64,000 nt of DNA from an uncultured Clostridia bacterium (GCA_948676835.1 CAPOZU010000010.1:7789-71788), one strand, 5' to 3'; shown: positions 1-9,347, counted from the first letter of the stretch. Made by a program: numbers and translations. Notes: generated by a model from the sequence alone, not told the origin.

Positions 1-719
1 ATAAATGGTACTCCTGCCTCACCAGCAATTGCCTTAGCAATTAAAGTTTTACCTGTACCCGGTTTACCATATAATAAAATTCCTTTAGGAATTTTAGCTC
101 CCATATCTAAATATGCTTGTGGTTTCTTTAGGAAATCAACAATTTCAATTAATTCTCCTTTTTCCTCATCTAAACCTGCAACATCATCAAATCTAACTTC
201 TGGTTTACTTCCATCTTCTCCACCATAAACCTTTCCGCTATCACCACCAAGTCCTTGCATTTTTATTATCATAAACATTAAAACAACTAAAAGAATTGTT
301 GGTAATAGTGAAAATACAGAATCAGCAAGTCTTAAAAACATATTAACTGGTTCTTGTTTTAGATTTATTTCAATTCCTTCTTTATCAACCTTATCTTGGA
401 TTAGTTCTGTAAATGCTTGAATACTTGGAACTAATACTGTTTTTTCTCTATCCTTTTCTTCTCCCTCACCGGCCATTGTAACTTTAACAGAGTTACTTCC
501 TGTTGTCATCTCAATTTTTTCGATTTTATTTTCATTAATAGATGTAATTAACTCTGTGTAAGCTAATTCTTTTTCATTTGTCTCATCTTTCTTATTGTTT
601 AAAAATAGCATAATTGATAAGGCTATTATACATGCTAATAATATAGCACTCATTATCATATTTCTAATTACTTGTTTTTTATTGCTATTTTCTTTTGATT
701 TTCCATTGTCTTTTTTCAT
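1..719 (-). CDS. ftsH: ATP-dependent zinc metalloprotease FtsH (N-terminal part, cut by window edge)
   Basis: Membrane-bound AAA+ protease that degrades misfolded and regulatory membrane proteins. Only about the first 239 residues are inside the window. They show a short lysine-rich cytoplasmic start, a first membrane helix (about residues 18-37), an extracytoplasmic domain (about 45-125) and a second helix ending in MIIKMQGLGG. A linker with VRFDDVAGLDEEKGEL follows, then the Walker A loop GKPGTGKT right at the edge. The order and the DVAGxDE motif are diagnostic of FtsH. The ATG start at 719 follows GAAGGAATGTGGAAGT. It lies 22 bp after the DUF1189 gene, so it is probably the distal gene of the alr-DUF1189-ftsH unit. 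The zinc protease domain is outside the window. Confidence 0.95.
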   Translation of the reverse strand, partial: MKKDNGKSKENSNKKQVIRNMIMSAILLACIIALSIMLFLNNKKDETNEKELAYTELITSINENKIEKIEMTTGSNSVKVTMAGEGEEKDREKTVLVPSIQAFTELIQDKVDKEGIEINLKQEPVNMFLRLADSVFSLLPTILLVVLMFMIIKMQGLGGDSGKVYGGEDGSKPEVRFDDVAGLDEEKGELIEIVDFLKKPQAYLDMGAKIPKGILLYGKPGTGKTLIAKAIAGEAGVPF

Positions 720-741
720 ACTTCCACATTCCTTCTACTAA

Positions 742-1755
742 CTATATTTCTGAACCATCAGGTTCATTATTTTCATCAATAATTGGTTCTTCATCTTTTT
801 TATCTTCATTTTCATCTTTAACTTTTTCTTTTGCAGAATTTTCTGTTTCTAAGTTTTCTTCAGCTTCTTTATTTACTTCTTGTTGTACCTTTACGATTGC
901 TTGAATTTCTTGTTGTTGTTTTATTATATCAGATTTTATCATAAAAATTGCTGTAAAAATATATACACAAGAAATTAACATATAGAAAAGAGAAAAATAT
1001 TCTATATAAAATCCTGTAAGTAAATTTGCAATCATATAAGCTGTATATAATATATTAGGTAAAGTTACTGAATATATAGCAAGTATTATTAATACTTTTA
1101 TTGGGAATTTAACTTTGGCCATTCTAGATGCTATATATCCAAATGAAGCTATTATCAAAGTATATATAAATAAATTAAATAAGTTTTGAAGAAAACTTGC
1201 TATAGCAATTCCTAAAAATACAGCAAAAATCATTGGACCAAAATCCAAAGAATTTATTGTATCTACTATGCTTTGCTTATTAGTTATTTCCATACCTTGT
1301 AGATAAGTTTCAAGGTCTGTATATTTAAATTGAAGAGTCTGATTATCTACTAAAACTTGTATTTCATCTTTTAATGCTATTATTCTCATCAGCTCAGTTT
1401 TATTTTGGTATTCATTCAAAACATCTTCTGGAACAATTTCATCTGTATTTATAATAAGTTTAACATCATATTTTGAATCATATGCTTCTACATTATTTTC
1501 TGCTTTTAAAGTTCCATCTTCATAATTAAAATCAGGCATTTCATTTTTGATATAACTAAAACCTGTATCTAATTCTTTATAATATTCATAAGTATATACT
1601 GCTGAGAACATCATCATAAGAATTAATATAAGTAAAGCAAAATATCCCAAACTAGAAGATAATTTTTGTTCTAAAAAATTATTATATTCCTCCAATTTAA
1701 ATATAGAAATTTTAAGTTTTTGAAAAAAACCCATTTTCTTATTTTCTTTTTCCAC
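742..1755 (-). CDS. DUF1189-like multi-pass membrane protein
   Basis: Protein of 337 residues with one membrane helix at about 36-56, an extracytoplasmic region of about 120 residues, then four to five helices between about 175 and 285. A strongly acidic, lysine-rich cytoplasmic tail (about 290-337) follows. This layout, with a helix after FFQKLKISIFKLEEYNNF, matches what I know of the DUF1189 family, which has no established function. Translation starts at GTG 1755, whose G is also the last base of the alr stop codon (TAGTG overlap), so it is probably translationally coupled to alr. ftsH follows after 22 bp. The family assignment rests on recognition of the pattern only. Confidence 0.7.
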   Translation of the reverse strand: MEKENKKMGFFQKLKISIFKLEEYNNFLEQKLSSSLGYFALLILILMMMFSAVYTYEYYKELDTGFSYIKNEMPDFNYEDGTLKAENNVEAYDSKYDVKLIINTDEIVPEDVLNEYQNKTELMRIIALKDEIQVLVDNQTLQFKYTDLETYLQGMEITNKQSIVDTINSLDFGPMIFAVFLGIAIASFLQNLFNLFIYTLIIASFGYIASRMAKVKFPIKVLIILAIYSVTLPNILYTAYMIANLLTGFYIEYFSLFYMLISCVYIFTAIFMIKSDIIKQQQEIQAIVKVQQEVNKEAEENLETENSAKEKVKDENEDKKDEEPIIDENNEPDGSEI

Positions 1756-2857
1756 TATATATACTCCCTTCTAATTTTATCATTTGCTTGTAATGGTAAT
1801 ATATCTATTTGTACTTCTTGTCCTACTTCAATATCTTCATTTCCTGAAATATCTATAATTGAATGATACATTCCAAGTTTTCCTAAAACTTTATAATTTT
1901 TTCCATCTATTTTTACCTTTAATGAATTATCTTTAAATATTTTTCTTACTTCCATTAAAACTGCAATTATATTATTTTTAAGTGAAAAATCATCCCTTAA
2001 TTTATTTCTATTAAATCCATCCATATATCCAACTGGAATTACTGCAATTTTGGTCTGTTTTTTTGTTTTGTATGTATTCCCATAACTTATATTATATCCT
2101 TTTGGTAAATTTTTTATTTCAGTAATATTAGATTTAAATATTCCAATCTTTTTTAAATTTTGTATATTTACAAGAGTTCTTCCTTGAAATGCAGAACCTA
2201 TCCTTACACTATTTAGCCACATATTCGGATATTTTAAAAAAGCAGTTGAAGCACAACAATGAAGATTTGCCACATTGTATCCATTACTTTCGATATACTC
2301 AACAATATTTTTGAATTGATTAAATTGCTTATTAGTATATTTTTCATCTATTGGTTTTGAAAAATGTGTAAACATGCCGAGTAATATTAATATTTTCACA
2401 TTTTTTAAATACTTCTAATACTATCTCTTTTTCTGTACTTAAAAATCCATATCTTCCAAACCCTGTATCAATTTTTACATGCGCATTTATTTTTTTATCA
2501 TTTTCTTTTGCTAAATTTTCAGCAAGTTCAAAATCTTCAAAACTGCCTAATGATATTGTTATATCATTTTCAATTAATAATTGCAATTCTTTTTTTTGTA
2601 CTACTGGTGTAAGCATTAAAATTTCTGCTTCAATTTCAATATTTCTTAAAGTAATTGCTTCTTCAAAATTTGCAACAGCTAATGTTTTAATACCATTTTC
2701 AACTAAAAATCTTGAATATTCTTCTAACCCCAACCCCATTCCGATTAGCTTTAACAACTGCAATTATATTAGTATTGGAACTTTTTTCTTTAATTATGTT
2801 TTGAATAGTTACTAAATTATTTTTTAAGTCTTCTTTATTTATTTCTAAAACTTTCAT
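1755..2857 (-). CDS. alr: Alanine racemase, read only with two +1 frameshifts at CGG
   Basis: PLP enzyme that makes D-alanine for peptidoglycan. The reading frame is broken twice. It starts at ATG 2857 after AAGGATTTAAATTT and runs MKVLEINKEDLKNN to IIAVVKAN, then meets CGG at 2741-2743. Skipping one C restores GMGLGLEEYSRFL in the +1 frame. That runs to CENINIT, where a second CGG (2377-2379) again needs one C skipped to give GMFTHFSKPIDEKYT. The joined product of about 366 residues is collinear with full-length Alr: VVKAN carries the PLP lysine and ISYGNTY the catalytic tyrosine, and VGYMDGF is present. No further stops or missing motifs are seen. The length of 1103 bp equals whole codons plus two bases, as two +1 shifts require. 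Sequencing error or a recent pseudogene are alternatives. Confidence 0.85.
2377..2379 (-). other. Putative +1 recoding site 2 in alr (CGG)
   Basis: The zero frame reads ATT ACT CGG CAT GTT and stops after about ten more codons. Skipping the C gives ACT-GGC-ATG-TTT-ACA-CAT, the conserved T-G-M-F-T-H-F-S motif of alanine racemases. The context ACTCGGCATG closely resembles site 1, AATCGGAATG. Confidence 0.6.
2741..2743 (-). other. Putative +1 recoding site 1 in alr (CGG)
   Basis: The zero frame reads GCT AAT CGG AAT GGG and stops within about 14 codons. Skipping the C gives AAT-GGA-ATG-GGG-TTG, that is N-G-M-G-L, which continues the conserved PLP-lysine segment VVKAN without gap or insertion. 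No Shine-Dalgarno-like stimulator and no slippery P-site run are visible. The P-site codon AAT would re-pair poorly with ATC, so out-of-frame pairing of a glycyl-tRNA in the A site is the simpler model. Confidence 0.6.
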
Positions 2858-2869
2858 AAATTTAAATCC

Positions 2870-3928
2870 TTATTTTTTAGTAGTTAACTTCTTTTTTAAT
2901 GTTCTTAAACTTCTAAATGTTTTTTCTGCTAATTTATAAAGCTTATAAGTTAAAGATTTATATGGAATATATATTTCTCCTATAAATTCTGTAAATTCTG
3001 CATTAAATCCTTTCTTAAATCTATATAATCCATATTGAGGATGTGACTCATCTACAACTCCTGAAACTCCTCTAAAGTCATACATATCTGCTCCCATTTT
3101 TACTGCTTCTTGAATCATTGTCCATTGTAATAAATAGTTTGGCATTAAATTTCTATGGCTATTAGAGCTTGCTCCATATAAATACCAAACTTTATTTCCA
3201 TACATAATTGGAATGATTCCAGCAATTGGCTTGTCTTCATGATATGCCATTAAAAGTTTCATATGAGTTGGTGCCATTTCATCATACATTTTTTCAAAAT
3301 ATTCTAAAGACCTAATAATGAAATTATCTCTCTCTCCAGTTTCAACCATTATTCTATGAAAATCTTTTAAATCTTCTCTTGTTCCTTCTTTTATAACAAC
3401 TCCCTTTTTAGTTGCTAAACGAACATTATATCTTGTTTTTTGATGAAATGCTGAAAACACTTCATCCTCTGTTTTTCCTTTAATATCTAATCTAAAAACA
3501 AATCTTGGTTGAATTTCATCTTTAAAGTCTTTACTATCATCTTTTATTTTAAAACCTTTTTTAGTAATTATGGTTCTAAATTTTTCATCAGATTTTAAAA
3601 CATCTGGTTCAATTCTCAAAACAAATGCATTATACTTTTTAGCTAAAATATTTGCTCCTTCTACTAAGTCTTGTATAACTTCTTCATCATAAATATCGCA
3701 AACAGGTCCTCGTGCAGAATACATTAAATTTCCAAAAATAGGAATTTTACGTATCCAAACACAAAGACTTCCTCTAATATTTCCATTAGTATCTTCTGAA
3801 AGAATTACTTCTTTCTTCCAGCTAGTTTTTACATTTCCCCATTCTAAAGATTGTTGAAAATTACATCTATCATGTGATTCTAAGAATTCTTTATAACGCT
3901 TCTTATCTTTTTCTTCTAGTAGTTTCAC
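2870..3928 (-). CDS. FemABX-family aminoacyltransferase (peptidoglycan bridge formation)
   Basis: Soluble ligase of 352 residues of the FemA/FemX/MurM family, which adds amino acids from aminoacyl-tRNA to lipid II or other acceptors. It has the two linked GNAT-like halves of the family. The second half contains YLYGASSNSHRNLMPNYLL and DMYDFRGVSG, followed by GLYRFKKGFNAEF. The usual tRNA-binding coiled-coil arm is not obvious, as in short clostridial FemX-like proteins. Start is GTG 3928, preceded by AGGAGG at good spacing; the ATG inside that spacer is out of frame and stops at once. It lies between cysS and alr with gaps of 49 and 12 bp, which suits a cell-wall role. The amino acid transferred cannot be told from sequence. 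Confidence 0.85.
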   Translation of the reverse strand: MKLLEEKDKKRYKEFLESHDRCNFQQSLEWGNVKTSWKKEVILSEDTNGNIRGSLCVWIRKIPIFGNLMYSARGPVCDIYDEEVIQDLVEGANILAKKYNAFVLRIEPDVLKSDEKFRTIITKKGFKIKDDSKDFKDEIQPRFVFRLDIKGKTEDEVFSAFHQKTRYNVRLATKKGVVIKEGTREDLKDFHRIMVETGERDNFIIRSLEYFEKMYDEMAPTHMKLLMAYHEDKPIAGIIPIMYGNKVWYLYGASSNSHRNLMPNYLLQWTMIQEAVKMGADMYDFRGVSGVVDESHPQYGLYRFKKGFNAEFTEFIGEIYIPYKSLTYKLYKLAEKTFRSLRTLKKKLTTKK

Positions 3929-3977
3929 TTCATCCTCCTAATATATATGATACTTAAATAATCAAAAGCACTTTTCA

Positions 3978-5360
3978 TTACTTTTCCACAATAGTTCCTT
4001 CTTTGCTATCTTTAACAGTATAACCCATTTCTATTAAAATATCTCTAATTCTATCAGATTCTGCCCAATTTTTATTAGTTCTTGCTTCATTTCTAGCATT
4101 TACTAATTCTAAAACTTCTTCTGGTAAAACATTTTCTTCTTTTTTATAATTTTTTAAATCTAATCCTAAAACTTCATCAAATCTTAGTAATAAATTTTTT
4201 AATTTTTGAGATTTATTTGGATTTTTTACAACATCCCAAACAACACTCATTGCAACTGGCATATTTAAATCATCATTTATTGCATCTAAAAATCTTTGTT
4301 CATATGCTTCTATTTCAGCATCTGATACATCAGAAGTTCCTTCGCAATGTTTTAAATATCCTTCTCTTAATCTATTTAATGCTATTTTAGCCGAATCCAT
4401 TGCTTCGAATGTAAAATTAATTTGAGCTCTATAATTAGATGTGAAATTAAACATTCTATAAACTAATGGTTCATAACCTTTTTCTTCTAAATCTTTTAAA
4501 GTATAAAGGTTATTTAAGCTCTTAGACATTTTTCCACCATTAATTTGTAAAAATTCAACATGCATCCAAAAGTTTGCTGGTATTTTTCCTGAATATCCTT
4601 TGCTTTGTGCTATTTCATTTTCATGATGAATTGGAATATGATCTACTCCTCCTGTGTGAATATCAAAATGATCACCTAAATATTTGCATCCCATTGCAGA
4701 GCATTCTAGATGCCATCCTGGATATGATTTTCCAAAAAAAGAATCCCATTTCATTATATGGTTTTCAGGAGCTTTTATCCAAAGAGCAAAATCTGAAATA
4801 TTCTTTTTATTTTTATCAAATTCAACTCTTGCACCAGCTTTTTGGTCTTCTACATTTCTATTAGATAAAACCCCATATTTATCTAGTTTTGATGTATCAA
4901 AATATACTGTATCTTCTGTTTGATAAGTAAAACCATTTTCTATAATTTTCTTTACATATTCTTCCATAACATCAATATGTTCTGTTGCTCTAGCAATTAT
5001 TTCTGGTCTATCAACATTTAATTTATCTATATCAGCTAGAAATGCATCCATATAAAACTTAGCTATTTCAAACGGATTTTTATTTTCTCTTTTAGCTGCT
5101 TTCATCATTTTATCTTCGCCTTCATCAGCATCTGATACAAGATGACCAACATCTGTAATATTCATTACATGTTTCAATTTATATCCATTATATTTTAGCA
5201 CTCTTCTTAATGTATCCATAAAAAGATATGCTCTTAAGTTTCCTATATGAGCAAAATAGTAAACTGTAGGACCACATGAATACATTCTTACCTCATTTTC
5301 ATCTATAGGCCTAAACTCTTCTTTTTTTCTTGTTAATGTATTGTAAAACTTTATACTCAT
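3978..5360 (-). CDS. cysS: Cysteinyl-tRNA synthetase
   Basis: Class I aminoacyl-tRNA synthetase that charges tRNA-Cys in the cytoplasm. The 460 residues match the usual length. Seen in order: zinc ligand Cys29 in MYSCGPTVY, HIGH-type motif HIGN at 38-41, further zinc ligands in GWHLECSAM and HIPIHHENE, and the KMSKS loop in NGGKMSKSLNN near residue 270. A helical anticodon-binding tail follows. The start ATG at 5360 follows AAGGAGATGAATAT. It is separated from the upstream PBP gene by a GC-rich hairpin, so it probably has its own transcription start. The gene runs into the FemX and alr genes. Confidence 0.97.
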   Translation of the reverse strand: MSIKFYNTLTRKKEEFRPIDENEVRMYSCGPTVYYFAHIGNLRAYLFMDTLRRVLKYNGYKLKHVMNITDVGHLVSDADEGEDKMMKAAKRENKNPFEIAKFYMDAFLADIDKLNVDRPEIIARATEHIDVMEEYVKKIIENGFTYQTEDTVYFDTSKLDKYGVLSNRNVEDQKAGARVEFDKNKKNISDFALWIKAPENHIMKWDSFFGKSYPGWHLECSAMGCKYLGDHFDIHTGGVDHIPIHHENEIAQSKGYSGKIPANFWMHVEFLQINGGKMSKSLNNLYTLKDLEEKGYEPLVYRMFNFTSNYRAQINFTFEAMDSAKIALNRLREGYLKHCEGTSDVSDAEIEAYEQRFLDAINDDLNMPVAMSVVWDVVKNPNKSQKLKNLLLRFDEVLGLDLKNYKKEENVLPEEVLELVNARNEARTNKNWAESDRIRDILIEMGYTVKDSKEGTIVEK

Positions 5361-5416
5361 ATATTCATCTCCTTATTCTATAATTTGCAAATATTGCAAA
5401 TTGATTTAATTTATTT

Positions 5417-5436
5417 AGGCGGATTTTACTCCGCCT
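5417..5436 (-). terminator. Hairpin between the PBP gene and cysS
   Basis: A perfect 7-bp stem AGGCGGA / TCCGCCT with a 6-base loop lies 18 bp after the PBP stop codon. On the minus strand it is followed by AAATAAATTAAAT rather than a clean U run. On the plus strand TTTAAAATATGTTTT follows. It may act as a weak terminator in either direction. Confidence 0.5.
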
Positions 5437-5454
5437 TTAAAATATGTTTTATTA

Positions 5455-8205
5455 TTATGCTTCTGGATTTGCAGTACCGCCTCCATCTCCACCTCCTGAT
5501 GGTGGATTTGTAGTACCGCCTCCATCTCCACCTCCTGATGGTGGATTTGTGGTACCGCCTCCTTCTCCGCCTCCTGATGGTGGATTTGTAGTACCTTCTC
5601 CTTCTCCACTTCCTGATGGTGGTTTTGTAGTACCTTCTCCTTCTCCACTTCCTGATGGTGGTTTTGTGGTGCCTTCTCCTTCTCCACTTCCTGATGGTGG
5701 TTTTGTGGTACCTTCTCCGCTTCCTGACGGTGGTGTTGTTGGCTCTGTTGGTGTAGGTGTTGGAGTTGGAGTTGGCGCAGCAGGTGCTGCTGGTGCTGTA
5801 TGAATTGGGCATACACCTTCTGGCATTGCTGTTGCTACACCTTCAGTATTCCAACTTGCTCCTCTTTCATATTCTGGTACATATCCCATACCAGGTGTTT
5901 GATTTGGACAAAATTCAGTTGCTCTTAGCCCTGTATCTGCACATATATTATATCCTGCATGACCTTCACAAGCTGTAGTTGGAACATTAGATTCTGTAAA
6001 TACTTCTGTGTAAGCAGGACAACCTTCAACTGCCAATTTTCCAGATTGTGTACATACTGCTTTTCTAACTATTCCATCAGGTTCTTCAAATTTAGCATTT
6101 GGTAAATCTTCATGGATTTTTGTCATAACAGCATCCCAAATTTTTCCAGCAGGATTTCCATTAAATACAACTGCATGATTTTCTTTATATCCATACCAGC
6201 AAGCAGCTGTATAATATGGAGTAAATCCACAAAGCCATCTATCAAAATCTCCATTAGTTGTTCCTGTTTTAGCAGCAACATCCATACCTTTTATTGCACA
6301 GTATGAAGCTGTTGAGTTACCACCAGGTCCAGGTCCTCCAACTACTGGTTCTGTTAATATGCTTTTTTCAACATAAGCATTTTGCTCACTCATTACTTGT
6401 CTTGTTTCTTGTTTTGGTTCATACAATACATTTCCTTGATTATCTGTAACTTTTGTATAAAATGTTGGTGAGACATATGTTCCACCATTTGCTATTGCGC
6501 CATAAGCACTTGCCATTTGCATTGTTGATACACCATGTTGTAATCCTCCAAGGGCTAAGTTTAATCCTTCTGCCTCAAAATTTGGAAGACCTACACTTTC
6601 ACAGAATTCTACTGCATTTTCTGCATTTATAACAGCCAATGCTTTTACATGAGGTACGTTTGCTGAAACTCTTATTGCATTACGTAAGTTCATGATTGTA
6701 TTTGAATATCCATTATAGTTTTTAGGTGTCCATGCCCCTTGACCACTTCCCCATGTTGTTTTAAAATCATAAAATGTTGTAGCACCTGTAATTTTTCCAG
6801 TTTCTAAACCTGGTGCTATTACAGCTATTGGTTTCATTGATGAACCTGTTTGCTTTTTATCTTTAGCTGGATAATTAAAATATCCCATTTTTGTTATTGC
6901 TGATCTCTCTTCTTTATTTCCAAGAGCAGTTGCTGCTGCAACCACTTGACCTGTTGTATGATCTATTATTGTCATTGTAGGCATTGAAAAATATTCTGCA
7001 GTTTGTTTATCTTCATCTTTTCTTTGTCTTGATGGTACCCATGTAGTATTATAAGTATCTTTTATAATTTCCTCTTCTAAAACTGATTGTATGTTACTTT
7101 TTTGTGTTGTATATATATTTAGTCCACTGCTATATACATACATTTCAGCTGTATCTCTATTCATATCTTCATTATTTTCGTTTTCAGCTAAAATCTGATC
7201 TATAATTTGATCAATTGCTGCTTCTGTAATATAAGATATATCTACTGTTACACTAGCACTTTCACCTTTTTTAAATGGTAATCCATTATCAACTTCTGCT
7301 ACTGCTTCATTATATTGATCCTCTGAAATATAGCTAAGTTCTTTCATTTTTCCCAAAACTGTTTTTGTTCTTTTCTTTATTTTGTCAGACATTTTTTGTT
7401 TCGCTGCTTCTGGATCTTTTTCTTTAGCAAAATCTGAAAATGGTTTATATGCATTTGGAGAATGATTTATTCCTGCCATATAAGCACACTCTGCAATAGT
7501 TAAGTCTTTAGCACTTTTATCAAAATAGTAAATTGATCCAAGTTCAACACCATTTACGTCATCTCCACCAACAAATATTAGATTTAAATATAACTCTAAT
7601 ATTTGATCTTTAGATAAAACACGTTCTACTTGAATTGATTTTGAAATTTCTTTTACCTTTCTCATTACTCCTGCCAAAGCTGTTCTTTCTTTATCTTGTG
7701 TAATATTTTTTATAACCTGTTGTGTTATAGTACTTCCACCGAAACTAGATTTTCCCATATGGATTATATAGTTAAATGTTGCATATGCAGTTCTTGTAAT
7801 ATCAATACCACTATGCTTATAAAATCTTTCATCTTCAATTGCAACATAAGCTTTTGGTAAATATTCAGACATATCTGATAAACTTATGCTTTTTCTCTTT
7901 GTTCCACCACTTAAAACAGCAATTTGATTTCCATCTGCATCGTAAACTGTAGAGTTTTCATGTTTTATCTTAAGCATAGATTCATCGATTTTTAGTTCTT
8001 CTCCAAAAATTCCGAAAAATGCTCCTACTAAAACACCTGCTCCAATAATTAATACTAGCATTGCTACTACTAATCCTATTTTTATTCCCAAAGCTGCTTT
8101 TGGATGTTTATCTTTAAATTTTACTTTTTTTCCGTTTTTGTTTTTTGTTTTTTTGTTTAAATCTGAAGTTTTAACTCTTTTTGTGTTGTCATTTCTATTC
8201 CCCAT
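5455..8205 (-). CDS. Class A penicillin-binding protein (PBP1A type) with Gly/Ser/Pro repeat tail
   Basis: Bifunctional transglycosylase-transpeptidase of 916 residues. Order: basic cytoplasmic start, membrane helix at about 43-68, GT51 domain with EDERFYKHSGID and GGSTITQQVIKN (about 120-290), then the transpeptidase domain with SXXK in TGSSMKPIAV, SXN in SANVPH and KTGTTNG. A cysteine-containing stretch (about 735-800) carries several CxxG/GxC pairs. The last 95 or so residues are low complexity: a Pro/Thr linker, then about seven tandem units of the form TTKPPSGSGEGEG, changing to TTNPPSGGGDGGG. The tail probably acts as a wall-spanning spacer. The start ATG at 8205 follows AAGGAGGAATT. 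Confidence 0.95.
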   Translation of the reverse strand: MGNRNDNTKRVKTSDLNKKTKNKNGKKVKFKDKHPKAALGIKIGLVVAMLVLIIGAGVLVGAFFGIFGEELKIDESMLKIKHENSTVYDADGNQIAVLSGGTKRKSISLSDMSEYLPKAYVAIEDERFYKHSGIDITRTAYATFNYIIHMGKSSFGGSTITQQVIKNITQDKERTALAGVMRKVKEISKSIQVERVLSKDQILELYLNLIFVGGDDVNGVELGSIYYFDKSAKDLTIAECAYMAGINHSPNAYKPFSDFAKEKDPEAAKQKMSDKIKKRTKTVLGKMKELSYISEDQYNEAVAEVDNGLPFKKGESASVTVDISYITEAAIDQIIDQILAENENNEDMNRDTAEMYVYSSGLNIYTTQKSNIQSVLEEEIIKDTYNTTWVPSRQRKDEDKQTAEYFSMPTMTIIDHTTGQVVAAATALGNKEERSAITKMGYFNYPAKDKKQTGSSMKPIAVIAPGLETGKITGATTFYDFKTTWGSGQGAWTPKNYNGYSNTIMNLRNAIRVSANVPHVKALAVINAENAVEFCESVGLPNFEAEGLNLALGGLQHGVSTMQMASAYGAIANGGTYVSPTFYTKVTDNQGNVLYEPKQETRQVMSEQNAYVEKSILTEPVVGGPGPGGNSTASYCAIKGMDVAAKTGTTNGDFDRWLCGFTPYYTAACWYGYKENHAVVFNGNPAGKIWDAVMTKIHEDLPNAKFEEPDGIVRKAVCTQSGKLAVEGCPAYTEVFTESNVPTTACEGHAGYNICADTGLRATEFCPNQTPGMGYVPEYERGASWNTEGVATAMPEGVCPIHTAPAAPAAPTPTPTPTPTEPTTPPSGSGEGTTKPPSGSGEGEGTTKPPSGSGEGEGTTKPPSGSGEGEGTTNPPSGGGEGGGTTNPPSGGGDGGGTTNPPSGGGDGGGTANPEA
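5467..5740 (-). repeat. 39-bp in-frame tandem repeat in the PBP 3' end
   Basis: About seven tandem units of 39 bp encode 13-residue blocks TTKPPSGSGEGEG or TTNPPSGGGDGGG. Because the unit is a multiple of three and lacks stops on both strands, long spurious frames open opposite and beside the gene. The units fall into two sub-types (S-E and G-D), pointing to expansion by duplication from two ancestors. Confidence 0.9.
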
Positions 8206-8328
8206 AATTCCTCCTTATTTTCAGATAAAATCTTTTGTCTAAAATTTATTATGATAAAAGATATAATTTTGGTATCTTATTATCACGTTGTATTATATTA
8301 CAAATATGTAAATAAATAAAGCCTTTTT

Positions 8329-8404
8329 ACTGAACTTATTAAAATTTTAATTTTTACAAGTTCAGTACTTCTGTATTTGCCTTGTAAATACAGAAGCTAC
8401 ATAT
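8329..8404 (+). repeat. Two-hairpin repeat element, copy 1 (downstream of dprA)
   Basis: Stem 1 is ACTGAACTT (8329-8337) pairing with AAGTTCAGT (8358-8366). Stem 2 is CTTCTGTATTT (8368-8378) pairing with AAATACAGAAG (8386-8396), followed by CTACATAT. The same architecture and flank occur inverted at 9348-9422, with base changes on both sides of the stems that keep pairing. It fills part of the 256-bp gap between the PBP start and the dprA stop. Confidence 0.75.
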
Positions 8405-8461
8405 ATATTAATTTTTTCTTAATTTTAGTTAAACTACCAAAAACCTAATTATTACTAATTC

Positions 8462-9319
8462 TTAGCATATAAATATATCTTCTACACTTTTAAAAACATA
8501 TGCTCCTTCACTAATTAACTTGTTTGTTCCAACAGAATTTTTTGATGTAATATTTCCTGGAACCGCAAAAATATCTTTCCCTTGTTCTAAACCCAATTCA
8601 GCTGTTATAAGGCTTCCACTTTTTTCCTCAGCTTCAACAACTATAATTTTATTTGAAATTCCGCTTATAATTCTATTTCTAAGAGGAAAATTATATTTTT
8701 CTGGTTTAGTTCCTAATTTAAATTCAGAAATAATAGTACCATCGTTTTCTAAAATTCTTTCAAATATTTTTTTATTTTGTAATGGATAAATTTCTTGATT
8801 AGACACTCCTGTTCCTAACACTGCAATTGTTTTACCAATATTACTTTCTAAACATCCTAAATGCGCATATTTATCAATTCCAATAGCTAATCCACTTACA
8901 ACATTAATATTTCTATCTGAAAACTCTTTAGAAATTTTCTTAGAAACATACTTTCCATAGCTAGTAGCTTTTCTTGATCCAACTACTGCAACATTATCTG
9001 AATAAAGATTATCTATGCTTCCTCTCAGATATAAAAATGCAGGTTTATTAGATATATAATTAAGAGATTGAGGGTATTCCTTGTCCTTAAAACTCACTAC
9101 TTTTATATTATATTTTTCTAAATAATTAAAATACCTATCTAATTTAAATTTGTGCGCATCTAAAATCTTTTTTATGATTTTTTCATTAAAATTAAACTTC
9201 TTAAGTTCATTTTCTGTAAATCCATAAATTTGTTTACTGCTATATTTTTCAAGAATTTTTAATTTACTATTATTACTTAAATCTATAACAGAAAACCATA
9301 TATCATAACTATTGTTCAT
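8462..9319 (-). CDS. dprA: DNA-processing protein DprA (short form)
   Basis: Binds single-stranded DNA and loads RecA during natural transformation. The Rossmann-like core is complete: AVVGSRKATSYGK, VSGLAIGIDKYAH, VLGTGVSNQEIYP, ISEFKLGTKP and NFPLRNRIISG, then SLITAELGLEQGKDIFAVPG. The C-terminal winged-helix domain of longer DprA proteins is absent; the product ends soon after GAYVFKSVEDIF. I chose ATG 9319 (MNNSYDIWF), giving 285 residues, because AAAGGAGAAAG precedes it. The longer frame that starts at 9436 would translate a palindromic repeat element and has no support. The gene is bracketed by two inverted copies of that element. Confidence 0.93.
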   Translation of the reverse strand: MNNSYDIWFSVIDLSNNSKLKILEKYSSKQIYGFTENELKKFNFNEKIIKKILDAHKFKLDRYFNYLEKYNIKVVSFKDKEYPQSLNYISNKPAFLYLRGSIDNLYSDNVAVVGSRKATSYGKYVSKKISKEFSDRNINVVSGLAIGIDKYAHLGCLESNIGKTIAVLGTGVSNQEIYPLQNKKIFERILENDGTIISEFKLGTKPEKYNFPLRNRIISGISNKIIVVEAEEKSGSLITAELGLEQGKDIFAVPGNITSKNSVGTNKLISEGAYVFKSVEDIFIC

Positions 9320-9347
9320 AACTTTCTCCTTTATTTGACTATACATT

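Noticed and set aside
1755..2763. Two separate short genes in the alr region (1755-2399 and 2344-2763)
   Set aside because: Neither has its own ribosome site, and their ends join exactly into one racemase with the N-terminal part up to 2857. They are pieces of one gene.
5415..5816. Arg/His-rich or Pro-rich proteins in other frames and on the plus strand of the PBP tail
   Set aside because: They are open only because the 39-bp repeat is a multiple of three without stops. No start signals or independent support.
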